In this document: piece after piece, positions 9,629-17,046 of the stretch
Numbering within the stretch: the stretch's first letter is position 1
Layout of the letters: each line of letters begins with the position of its first letter
DNA from: CAVYUC01 sp963816685
Lineage (GTDB): Bacteria; Bacteroidota; Bacteroidia; Bacteroidales; Prolixibacteraceae
Direction of reading: 5' to 3'
Assembly (NCBI GenBank): GCA_963816685.1
Contig: CAWFMB010000022.1
Coordinates: 1-64,000 of the forward strand
DNA: 64,000 bases
Translations under genes and position numbers: made by a program
Notes under the pieces: generated by a model
Seen by the model: the letters and a program-made list of their open reading frames with translations, nothing else
Databases searched by the model: none
Told to the model about the DNA's origin: nothing

Positions 9629-9675
9629 TCACATGATTATGTGATTGTCAAAACCCCATGATTACCTTTATTTTA
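9629..9675 (+). promoter_or_regulatory. Operator and promoter region of the S41 peptidase gene
   Basis: TCACATGATTATGTGA (9629-9644) followed directly by TTGTC, a possible -33 element. A weak -7 candidate (TTATTTTA, 9668-9675) falls at the same 23-bp distance seen in the other sites; TACCTTTA at 9663-9670 is an alternative. The leader to the ATG at 9791 would be about 110 bases. Confidence 0.55.
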
Positions 9676-9790
9676 CATCAGGAATTGCAGTTCATTTTAA
9701 TTTGAATAAGTACAATTTTACTGCAGTAAAGGAATAGAACAAAACATCAGACAATACAAATTACCGGAGTATAAATTAAATATCATTTTT

Positions 9791-11236
9791 ATGAAACCAA
9801 TGCTTTTTCTCCCGCTCACTTTATTTTGGATTTTTATTCTGTCAGAAAAACCGATCTCAGCACAAGAGCTGCTTACAATTTCTCAGTTAAAAACTGATTT
9901 TGCTTTATTCAGGCAGGCGTTGGAGGAAGCCCACCCCGGACTATACAGGTATCACACAAAAACGGAGTTTGACAGTATCTTCTCACAACAGTTGGAAAAG
10001 ATTGACCATGAAATGACCAGACAAGAATATTATAAATTACTAATCCCTGTGGTCAGCCAGATTAAATGCGGGCATACCAAACTGCATACGGATGAAAACC
10101 GGACATCCAATTTCTTTTTCAATACAGAAAAAGTATTTCCATGGAGACTTCATTTCGACGGAAATAAGGCATTTGTTCTCGATAGCTATATCAACACGAC
10201 AAATGTTCCCGTTGGTGCGGAGTTAATTTCCATCAACGGCAAACCGGTTTCTGAAATCATTTCTGAAATGCTCCCCGCCTTCTTTTCGGATGGGAATAAC
10301 ATCACGTTTAAATACATTGAATTGGATCACTATTTCAGCGCTTATTATGCAAATCTTTTCGAAGGCCCCGATACCTTTATTGTGGTTTATAAAGGCAATT
10401 CAGATTTATCTGAAATCAAACTGCCTTCAATTTCTCATTCGGTTATCGGTCAGTTTGAAATTCAGCAGGAAAAACTTAAGGCAAGCAAACCTCCATATAG
10501 TCTTGAAATAAAAACAAATGAAACCGCTTTAATCACTGTTTCTTCATTTTGGATGGAATCTGATACCCTTAAATTCAGGAAATTCCTGAAAAATTCCTTT
10601 AAAATCATCAACGACAAACAAATAAAAAACGTAATCATCGATGTTCGAAACAACGAAGGCGGCATCGACAAACGAGGTGCATTGTTGATGTCCTGGCTCA
10701 TGGATCATGAATTCGGATATTATGATCGTTTGGAAATGACCACCCGGAAAAAATTTTCATTTGCCAAACAAGCACATTTACCTAAATTTTACGGAATACT
10801 GAGGCTTTTCATTTCAAAAGAAAAAGACGGAAGCTATTGCTGGAACCACAATAAAAATCTAAAAATACAAAAGCCTCAAAAAAAACATTTCGATGGAAAT
10901 GTGTATGTTTTAATCAATGGCGCAAGTTTTTCTGTGACCGCTGAATTCGCTGCAGTGGCACATTTTCTGAAACGTGCCACTTTTATCGGGGAGGAAACGG
11001 GAGGCGGCTATTACGGAAACAACAGCGGCGTTTTTGCAATTGTTACATTGCCAAACAGCAGGTTAAATATTGGAATACCACTGATGGCTTATTATCTGAA
11101 AGTAGAAAACTACCCGTACCCTGACAACGGTGTAAAACCCGGTTTTGAAGTAAAATCTGACATATCAGATATTCTGCAAGGCAAAGATAATGTACTGGAT
11201 TTTGCACTTAAACGAATTGAATCTCACAGGAGATAA
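9791..11236 (+). CDS. S41-family (tail-specific protease-like) exported peptidase
   Basis: Exported serine peptidase of the S41 (C-terminal processing) family, 481 residues, with signal peptide ending near ISAQE. The N-terminal region (ELLTISQLKTDFALFRQALEEAHPGLYRY) is the helical cap typical of Bacteroidota S41 proteins. The catalytic part holds NVIIDVRNNEGG and NGASFSVTAEFAA, whose Ser lies where the S41 nucleophile is expected, then GEETGGGYYG. No clear PDZ domain is visible; a degenerate one may lie around residues 100-180 (VGAELISINGKPVSEI). It is preceded by an island operator, so it is a likely target of the regulator. Confidence 0.85.
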   Translation: MKPMLFLPLTLFWIFILSEKPISAQELLTISQLKTDFALFRQALEEAHPGLYRYHTKTEFDSIFSQQLEKIDHEMTRQEYYKLLIPVVSQIKCGHTKLHTDENRTSNFFFNTEKVFPWRLHFDGNKAFVLDSYINTTNVPVGAELISINGKPVSEIISEMLPAFFSDGNNITFKYIELDHYFSAYYANLFEGPDTFIVVYKGNSDLSEIKLPSISHSVIGQFEIQQEKLKASKPPYSLEIKTNETALITVSSFWMESDTLKFRKFLKNSFKIINDKQIKNVIIDVRNNEGGIDKRGALLMSWLMDHEFGYYDRLEMTTRKKFSFAKQAHLPKFYGILRLFISKEKDGSYCWNHNKNLKIQKPQKKHFDGNVYVLINGASFSVTAEFAAVAHFLKRATFIGEETGGGYYGNNSGVFAIVTLPNSRLNIGIPLMAYYLKVENYPYPDNGVKPGFEVKSDISDILQGKDNVLDFALKRIESHRR

Positions 11237-11324
11237 TATCATTTATCTGAAAACGTTTTGCTTTCCCTTTTACTTTATAAATTTATTTAACCCGGGAAAA
11301 ACAGATTAAAAATTCAAGTTCCTT

Positions 11325-11340
11325 TCACAAAAAGATGCGA
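11325..11340. promoter_or_regulatory. Distal operator of the T9SS repeat-protein gene
   Basis: TCACAAAAAGATGCGA matches the island dyad at 10 of the 12 half-site positions and shares the AAAG spacer of the site at 5759. It lies exactly 55 bp upstream of the second site (11380), so two regulator dimers could bind the same promoter. Confidence 0.5.
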
Positions 11341-11379
11341 TACAACATCACATCTTTTTTCATTTTACAACAAGTCTTT

Positions 11380-11426
11380 TCACATTTCTGTGCGATTGTC
11401 CACAGTTGCTTTTCGCTGTTAATTTG
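11380..11426 (+). promoter_or_regulatory. Proximal operator and promoter of the T9SS repeat-protein gene
   Basis: TCACATTTCTGTGCGA (11380-11395), then TTGTC as in the peptidase promoter, and TTAATTTG at 11419-11426, again 23 bp after the dyad. The predicted transcription start is about 25 bp before the ATG at 11458. Confidence 0.58.
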
Positions 11427-11457
11427 TTTTCAGTTAAACATTTAAATTTTTTAGGCA

Positions 11458-12798
11458 ATGAAAACAAAAATTACATCAATAGCAATGTCTATTCTTTTCG
11501 TTATTGGAACTGCGGTTAATGCCAATCAACGAAATTTCAAAACCAGTAATTTGAAGTTTCTGAAAACCAACGGCATCTCTCTTGAACAGGGTATTCATAC
11601 CAACTTTTTTAACTTTCAAAAGCAAACTGAAATTGAACTTTCAGTACCCGGATATAGTGCAGATTATTCGTGGGATATTGAATCGAATAAATGGCAACAT
11701 GTTTCAAATACAACTTATACCTATGATTTCAATGGAAATCTCCAGGAAGAAATTGTTCAGGAAGCACAAACCGATGTTTATATTACCCGAAATTCTTACT
11801 CCCGGGACGAATCGGAAAACCTTATTGAAGAAGTTTCATATATCATGGGAGCTGATGAATGGATACCGGTAAGCGGAGAGAAATCTGTTTATACAATCAG
11901 TCCGGAAGGCTATATCAATGGTGTAATTGAGCAAACTCTTGAAAATGGAGAATGGATGAATAAAACTCGACAGGAATACATTCTTAATTCATCGGGAATT
12001 CCAATTGGTTTGCAAACTTACCAGTGGGAAGCAGATGACTGGGCTTTATACAGTAAAACAGTTAACATTACATGGGCCGACTGGCAAACTAAAAAAATGG
12101 CTGCTTATACCACACAATACCGGCAAAACGGCACATGGTTTAATGGTGAGCGCTATTCGGCTGAATATCAGGGAAACAATTATACCGGAACGTTTGAAGT
12201 GTGGAATAATACCGAATGGAGCTACAGCAAACAGGAATTTTACTCAAGGAATGCAAATGAAGAAATTCTGCTTTTGCGTGAGTGGACTGAAAATGGCTGG
12301 ATACCAACAGAAAAATACACCACAAATTTCGACTTTCGGGGAAACCAAACCGGATTTTTTTACAGCACCTGGAATGGCATAAACTGGTCACCCGAAATGG
12401 AATTTTATTTCGATCTCACTTACAATGGAATCGATGTAACAGAAATGGCAGTGCGTTATCGCGATCCCAATATTGAAGAACCAGTATATCTTTCAAAATA
12501 TCAGTTCAGTAGTTTTTTACACTTTATCAAAACAGATGTAAACGATCTGAACATTCTTGAAAATGTTATGGTATATCCAAATCCGGCAAGCAGTGCTTTT
12601 AATATTCTTATTGATGAAACCGGCACATCAAAATACACGGTAAACATCTTTGATTTTGCCGGACAGACCATTTTCAGCAACACCTATTCCAATCCTTCGA
12701 TTTCAATTAACACCGAAGGTTTTACAAACGGAATGTATTTGTTGAACATAAAAACCGATGACGGAAGAATTTTTAACAGCAAACTTTTAAAACAATAA
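11458..12798 (+). CDS. Secreted Trp-anchored repeat protein with T9SS type A sorting domain
   Basis: Secreted 446-residue protein. A signal peptide (to about residue 22) is followed by about nine degenerate repeats of roughly 29 residues, each anchored by a Trp in a G/E-W-x-x-x context (W79, W135, W166, W195, W227, W254, W281, W310, with V107 filling one gap). Each repeat then has a Tyr strand and a turn such as YDFNGN or DFRGNQ. The pattern resembles the YD-like repeats of Bacteroidota surface proteins. The last 75 residues form a type IX secretion sorting domain (VMVYPNPASSAFNI ... GMYLLNIKTDDGRIFNSKLLKQ), so export to the surface by T9SS is expected. Function is unknown; a binding or adhesion role is inference. 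Confidence 0.85.
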   Translation: MKTKITSIAMSILFVIGTAVNANQRNFKTSNLKFLKTNGISLEQGIHTNFFNFQKQTEIELSVPGYSADYSWDIESNKWQHVSNTTYTYDFNGNLQEEIVQEAQTDVYITRNSYSRDESENLIEEVSYIMGADEWIPVSGEKSVYTISPEGYINGVIEQTLENGEWMNKTRQEYILNSSGIPIGLQTYQWEADDWALYSKTVNITWADWQTKKMAAYTTQYRQNGTWFNGERYSAEYQGNNYTGTFEVWNNTEWSYSKQEFYSRNANEEILLLREWTENGWIPTEKYTTNFDFRGNQTGFFYSTWNGINWSPEMEFYFDLTYNGIDVTEMAVRYRDPNIEEPVYLSKYQFSSFLHFIKTDVNDLNILENVMVYPNPASSAFNILIDETGTSKYTVNIFDFAGQTIFSNTYSNPSISINTEGFTNGMYLLNIKTDDGRIFNSKLLKQ

Positions 12799-12855
12799 AT
12801 ACCACAATAACAGAATCAATAAAATTCAAATCATTCACAAAAAAAATGAAAAGTT

Positions 12856-13518
12856 ATGGAAACAATCAGAATTTTTGCAGCAGCGCACAAAGCACTTAGA
12901 AAAACCATGTCAGAATTTATGGTGAGGATTGGCCAAACTAATTTTAATCATGAAACAGCTGTTGAAGGTTTAAAAAAAGCAGGTAACGAAATGTTCTTTC
13001 TGTTGACAAATCATGCAGAAACAGAAAACAACAGGATTTTAAATGTTTTAGAAAAAAAACTTCCTGGCGCATCCCAACATGATATACAGGATCATATTAA
13101 AATTGAAAAGGTTCAGCATGAGTTGGAGGTTCAGTTAAACATGCTTGATACTTCAGCTTCTGCAAATGAAGTGCACAACTTTTATTTGAAATTCACCTCT
13201 TTCTTTAGTCTTTACCTTGACCATATTTATGAAGAGGAAACAACAACGCAAAAGTTGATTTGGGAAAACTTATCAGTTGAAGAACAAACAGGAATTCATA
13301 TTTCTATAGTATCGAAAATGGATCCGGAAACATATTTTATCTGGCTTAAACACATGTTCCCAGCGCAAAATGAAACCGGGAATGTGGAAATGTTAAATGC
13401 AATCCGGCAAAATATTCCGGAAGAAAGATTCGAATTGCTTTTGGGAATACTTGAACAAAATATGGGTAAAGAAGAATTTAAATCACTGAAACAGAACGCA
13501 ATTTCTGTTGAAACTTAA
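12856..13518 (+). CDS. Hemerythrin-like (HHE) domain protein
   Basis: Cytoplasmic all-helical protein of 220 residues resembling hemerythrin HHE cation-binding proteins. Candidate metal ligands are the His/Glu set in FFLLTNHAETENNRIL, HDIQDHIKIEKVQHELE and LYLDHIYEEETTTQ, spaced as in a four-helix bundle. Known relatives bind a di-iron centre and sense or store oxygen, NO or iron. It begins 57 bp after the T9SS protein and ends 16 bp before the CPBP gene, so it is probably in their operon. The ligand set differs enough from classical hemerythrin that metal binding should be treated as probable only. Confidence 0.7.
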   Translation: METIRIFAAAHKALRKTMSEFMVRIGQTNFNHETAVEGLKKAGNEMFFLLTNHAETENNRILNVLEKKLPGASQHDIQDHIKIEKVQHELEVQLNMLDTSASANEVHNFYLKFTSFFSLYLDHIYEEETTTQKLIWENLSVEEQTGIHISIVSKMDPETYFIWLKHMFPAQNETGNVEMLNAIRQNIPEERFELLLGILEQNMGKEEFKSLKQNAISVET

Positions 13519-13534
13519 AAAAGGAACGACAATC

Positions 13535-14368
13535 ATGAAAAATAAAATTCAAAAGCGCATTTATGGCTTTTTAATTCTGTTGATAATTTTTACAACAGCA
13601 ATTTCCGGCATTCCATTTTTAACAGGACGTCAGAATCTGTCATCAGTTTTAATCATGTGGACACCTGGTTTGGCAGCAATTACCGTAAGCATTATTACCA
13701 AACGTTCGCTAAAACGAATCGGCTGGAGGTTATCGTTAAAATGGATGCTGGCGGGATGGTTGCTTCCGGTTGTTTATGCAACTGTAGCGTATTCTGCTGT
13801 TTGGATATTTGGTTTAGGCGATGTTCCCAACCCGACTTTTCTTGAACGGGCACGACTGACTTTAGGAATGGATTCCGGCTCCGGTTTATTCGTCATCATT
13901 TCTGCTTTTTTCTTCATTACAATCATAAATCTCCTTCCTGCTGCTGTAATGGCTTTGGGCGAAGAAATTGGCTGGCGCGGATTTCTGGTTCCTGAATTAA
14001 CCGGATGGATTGGCTTGAAAAAGGCAGGTTGGATAAGCGGAATTATTTGGGGAACCTGGCATTTGCCCGGAATCCTAACCGGAAATTATGCACAGCAGGG
14101 GACACCATTGTGGTTTCAATTAACCTGCTTCTTTATTTTGGTAATTACAACTGCGATAATTCTTGCCTGGCTGCGGATGAAATCGGGAAGCATTTGGCCG
14201 GCTGTAATTTTTCATGCCACGCACAATGGGGTTATCCAAATGTTTTACAACCGCATTACAATCGATACAGGAAATACCCGCTGGTTCACCGGTGAGTTTG
14301 GCTTTGCCCTTGTTCCGGTACTGATACTGATTGCTGTTTATGTTTTTAAACTGATGGACAAGTTTTAG
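13535..14368 (+). CDS. CPBP-family intramembrane metalloprotease
   Basis: Multi-pass membrane protein of 277 residues with the CPBP/CAAX-protease motifs: ALGEEIGWRGFLVPEL (E143, E144, R148), IIWGTWHLPG, and VIFHATHNGVIQ. The two Glu and two His residues are the expected metal site within the membrane. About eight hydrophobic segments are visible. The ATG at 13535 follows AAAAAAGGAACGAC, a plausible ribosome site; an upstream TTG at 13508 overlaps the preceding gene and is less likely. Bacterial members process or protect peptides such as bacteriocins; here the context suggests a role in the envelope response of this island. Confidence 0.88.
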   Translation: MKNKIQKRIYGFLILLIIFTTAISGIPFLTGRQNLSSVLIMWTPGLAAITVSIITKRSLKRIGWRLSLKWMLAGWLLPVVYATVAYSAVWIFGLGDVPNPTFLERARLTLGMDSGSGLFVIISAFFFITIINLLPAAVMALGEEIGWRGFLVPELTGWIGLKKAGWISGIIWGTWHLPGILTGNYAQQGTPLWFQLTCFFILVITTAIILAWLRMKSGSIWPAVIFHATHNGVIQMFYNRITIDTGNTRWFTGEFGFALVPVLILIAVYVFKLMDKF

Positions 14369-14438
14369 CAAAAATCCGTGTAACCGGATAAACATGTGAG
14401 TCTTCAATCACATACTTCAGACAATTCGGTATTCAATT

Positions 14439-14485
14439 CCACATACCTGTGCGATTTCAAAACTCCCTGACAATAGGGAACTTTG
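14439..14485 (+). promoter_or_regulatory. Operator and promoter upstream of the barrel-protein/serine-hydrolase pair
   Basis: CCACATACCTGTGCGA (14439-14454), closely matching the site at 11380, with GAACTTTG (14478-14485) as -7 box exactly 23 bp downstream. Extra half-sites ATGTGA (14394-14399) and TCACAT (14408-14413) lie just upstream in everted orientation. The sequence after the dyad (GATTTCAAAAC) resembles that after the peptidase operator (GATTGTCAAAAC). Confidence 0.55.
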
Positions 14486-14501
14486 TAACAAACAATATCA
14501 A

Positions 14502-15179
14502 ATGAAAACAATGAAAACAGAAAACAGAAACAAAGAATTTGCTCCCGGTACTCATCGGGTCCGGGACAAATTTTTATCGCAGAAGCAAGAGAAGGTTGTA
14601 TTAATTTTTGTTCTGCTTATCCTTCTTCTGCAGTTAACATTAAAAGTAAATGCAGCAAAAGATTCCTGGCAGTATGTGATTTCCTCAGGTATTCATTCTT
14701 TTTATGCTCCAATTAAAAATCTGGAATGGGATAATTCAGGACTTGCTGTTTCTGCAGGAGTCAACCGGATGTTGGGCCGGAAACAGCAATTTTCCCTGGG
14801 CATGCAAGCTCAGTTTGCCGAAAATGAATATCAGGGAAATACAGCGGATATGCAATTTATTGGCCAGTTTAATCCGGTTGTTTTTAAAAGAGTCGAACTG
14901 GGAATTGGCACCGGTGCCGGTTACCGGTTCTCGGGATATTCTTCCGAACCGCTAAAATGGAACGGCAGTAGCTGGGAAAAAGGGAAAACTGCAAAAGGAA
15001 TGGTGCAGGTTCCGCTTCAGATTAGCGCTGGCTTCCGCTCAATCCGGCTTTCTTCATACGATTTAACACCTTTTGTTTCATACCAGCTACAGGCTTTGTT
15101 TGGTTACAACCCCGATCTTGATCCTTTCCCTGATTCAAATCTTATGCTGGGATTCAAAATTCAATTCAATAATAATTAA
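14502..15179 (+). CDS. Predicted outer-membrane beta-barrel protein of unknown function
   Basis: A 225-residue protein with an unusually long charged N-terminal stretch before a hydrophobic export signal (VVLIFVLLILLLQLTLKVNA, about residues 32-51). The mature part alternates polar and aromatic residues and ends FKIQFNN, with repeated strand-like segments (LAVSAGVNRMLG, QFSLGMQAQFAEN, VELGIGTGAGYRFSG, VQVPLQISAGFRS, LTPFVSYQLQALFGY, LMLGFKIQF). This looks like an 8- to 10-stranded outer-membrane barrel. A second ATG at 14511 is possible. No named family was recognised. It lies directly behind an island operator and 13 bp before the serine-hydrolase lipoprotein. Confidence 0.65.
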   Translation: MKTMKTENRNKEFAPGTHRVRDKFLSQKQEKVVLIFVLLILLLQLTLKVNAAKDSWQYVISSGIHSFYAPIKNLEWDNSGLAVSAGVNRMLGRKQQFSLGMQAQFAENEYQGNTADMQFIGQFNPVVFKRVELGIGTGAGYRFSGYSSEPLKWNGSSWEKGKTAKGMVQVPLQISAGFRSIRLSSYDLTPFVSYQLQALFGYNPDLDPFPDSNLMLGFKIQFNNN

Positions 15180-15192
15180 TACAAATTCAATC

Positions 15193-16386
15193 ATGAAAAC
15201 AATACAACTTATAATTTTTGCTATTTCAGTTTTGATACTGACAAGTTCATGTGAAAAGAATCTGCTACCGGAAGACTATCATCCCGGAGATGATGATCTG
15301 GTGACCAATCCAGGCCATCCGATGAAAGATTCATTACAAATTCTGGTGGACAAATACATCGCCGGCGGAATTCCCGGTGCACAGGTTGTAGTAAAAAACG
15401 ACGATGGCTGGCTGCATGTTACCGGCGGTTATGCCAAAATTGAAACCAATGAATCCTTTCGCTCAGGCAATGCTTCCTGGATATTCAGCATTACAAAAAC
15501 ATACACGGCAACATTGATTATGAAACAAAAAGAAGCCAACAGAATTCATCCCGATACATTAATCGGTAAATACCTTCCTCTGAACATTCTTAATAAAATT
15601 TCAGGCCATGAAAAGATTACAGTACGGATGTTGCTTAACCATACATCAGGAATTGTAAATGTAACCGATCTCCCGGAATTTGTTGTCGGGCAGTTAAACG
15701 ACCCCCTAAATCAGCCTTCCATTGATGAGCGGATGGAAATGATTGAAGGCAAACCACTGGTATTTGAGCCGGGGACTGATTTTATGTATTCAAATACAAA
15801 TTATCTTTTATTGCAGTTCATACTTGAAAATGTAAGCGGCAAAAGTTACTGGCAGTTGCTGAATGAGCAGATTCTTATTCCATTACACCTGACACACACC
15901 TGGCATGATTTATCGGAGGCGCAGACTATGAGTCTTGGCTTTCCAAATTACTATTTTGACAGGTATGCCAATGAACAACTTGAAAACATTACAAAATGGA
16001 ACTCGGCACTTGCAAATGCAAGTGATGCTTATGGTGCGCTGGCTGCAACTCCTTCCGATGTTATCCGGTTTCATGAGGCGCTGCTTGCCGGGGAAATTGT
16101 TTCGGAAAGTTCACTCGAAGAAATGAAAACCTGGGTGATGGGCGTTAATTCAACCGAACCTGAATACGGCGAAGGATTTGAATACTGGCAGTTTAACCCT
16201 GGCTCATCTCCGCAATTTGGCCACGAAGGTGACGGGATTGGATGTTCAACCCAATTCTTCTATGTTCCGGACAATAATACATTTGCATACATAAACATTA
16301 ATGCAGGACGACAACTGTTTGGCCCTTATCTTTTCAAAATTACCGACATGAAACGGGATATTTGCCGCTACCTGGCAAAGGATTAA
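15193..16386 (+). CDS. Class C beta-lactamase-like serine hydrolase lipoprotein
   Basis: Lipoprotein of 397 residues with lipobox LTSSC (Cys20). The fold is that of class C beta-lactamases, DD-peptidases and esterases: the SxxK motif is FSITKT (Ser99, Lys102), the YxN motif is MYSNTN (Tyr199, Asn201) and a C-terminal FGHEGDGIG replaces the KTG triad with HxG, as in EstB-type and D-aminopeptidase-like members. Family members hydrolyse D-peptides, esters or amides rather than giving resistance. The ATG at 15193 is chosen because it gives the signal peptide; the frame stays open upstream inside the barrel gene. It is the last gene of the island. Confidence 0.88.
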   Translation: MKTIQLIIFAISVLILTSSCEKNLLPEDYHPGDDDLVTNPGHPMKDSLQILVDKYIAGGIPGAQVVVKNDDGWLHVTGGYAKIETNESFRSGNASWIFSITKTYTATLIMKQKEANRIHPDTLIGKYLPLNILNKISGHEKITVRMLLNHTSGIVNVTDLPEFVVGQLNDPLNQPSIDERMEMIEGKPLVFEPGTDFMYSNTNYLLLQFILENVSGKSYWQLLNEQILIPLHLTHTWHDLSEAQTMSLGFPNYYFDRYANEQLENITKWNSALANASDAYGALAATPSDVIRFHEALLAGEIVSESSLEEMKTWVMGVNSTEPEYGEGFEYWQFNPGSSPQFGHEGDGIGCSTQFFYVPDNNTFAYININAGRQLFGPYLFKITDMKRDICRYLAKD

Positions 16387-16559
16387 CCATTAAAAATCAG
16401 AAATCGATGAAAGTGTTATCTCTGTTTTTAATCTTAATTGCTGCAGCAGTAATTCAGATTAAAAACAGAATCTCCTGGGAAAATCTTCAATAAGGATTTG
16501 TCCCGTTTTTCACCATACCTTCACCATACCTTCGCTATATTTTCTTCGCACTAAACTCA
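16387..16559. other. Gap after the serine-hydrolase gene, with a possible 28-residue hydrophobic peptide
   Basis: Within this stretch an ATG at 16407 opens a short frame to 16493 (MKVLSLFLILIAAAVIQIKN, then 8 more residues). It reads like a truncated signal peptide or a small membrane peptide; no clear ribosome site precedes it. Short direct repeats (ACCATACCTTC) at 16512-16533 lead into the hairpin element. No further gene is seen until 17046. Confidence 0.35.
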
Positions 16560-16611
16560 GACTAAATTCGCATTAAATTCGCGAAATCGCGAATTTAATG
16601 CGAATTTAGTC
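16560..16611. repeat. Perfect 24-bp-arm hairpin repeat
   Basis: Arms 16560-16583 and 16588-16611 are exact reverse complements around a 4-base loop (AAAT). The arms are AT-rich and contain ATTAAATTCG twice. Imperfect pairing continues outward: ACCATACCTTCGCTATA near 16523-16539 pairs with a near copy in the 16640s. The right flank (CCGAATTTAATACG) recurs next to the hairpin at 45378, so this is one copy of a dispersed family. Confidence 0.8.
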
Positions 16612-16980
16612 CGAATTTAATACGAGTATAAAGTGTATTTAGTATAGCGTTGGTACGGTTGAAAACAGGAGAGGGGATGAGCCGTCAGATCGGGAGAAAA
16701 CGCTTCAGAACTTCCTTTCTTGGGAGATACATTCAACATTTACTGCCAGGGGCAGCGCCTTGTCTGCTCTACATTTTTTCCTTTTATCCTTACTGTTTTG
16801 CCTTTTTTCAATTCCCCTTTCAGAAACATGCAAATACTTTCCTGGTCTTGTTTCTGAAATAGGTTTCCTTTACCATCACGAGCCATATTCCTTTTTTATA
16901 CACTCCGGGCATGTGCATTGATGCAGGTACTTTAGTTTTCTCCACCTGATTTTTAAAGGGATTCAATAAAATTGGGTTTA
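16612..16980. other. Non-coding stretch
   Basis: After the outer arm of the hairpin repeat there is no frame longer than about 70 codons with protein-like composition, and no RNA gene was recognised. Confidence 0.5.
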
Positions 16981-17022
16981 AAAATAAAAAGCGGGAGTTT
17001 CACTTTATAGCGAAACTCCCGC
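16981..17022 (-). terminator. Rho-independent terminator of the cytochrome c peroxidase gene
   Basis: An 11-bp perfect stem (GCGGGAGTTTC at 16991-17001 with its complement at 17012-17022). Read on the minus strand it is followed by TTTTTATTTT, and it sits just beyond the stop codon at 17047. Confidence 0.85.
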
Positions 17023-17046
17023 CGGGAACTTTGTAACTAAAAAATG

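Noticed and set aside
12835..12850. TCACAAAAAAAATGAA as another island operator before the hemerythrin-like gene
   Set aside because: Only one half-site matches; the rest is an A-run, and no -7 box is found 23 bp downstream.
13508..13534. TTG start for the CPBP protease
   Set aside because: It overlaps the preceding gene and adds a basic stub; the ATG at 13535 has a purine-rich site before it.
15073..15192. Upstream extension of the serine-hydrolase lipoprotein
   Set aside because: It lies inside the barrel-protein gene, and the lipoprotein signal begins exactly at the ATG at 15193.
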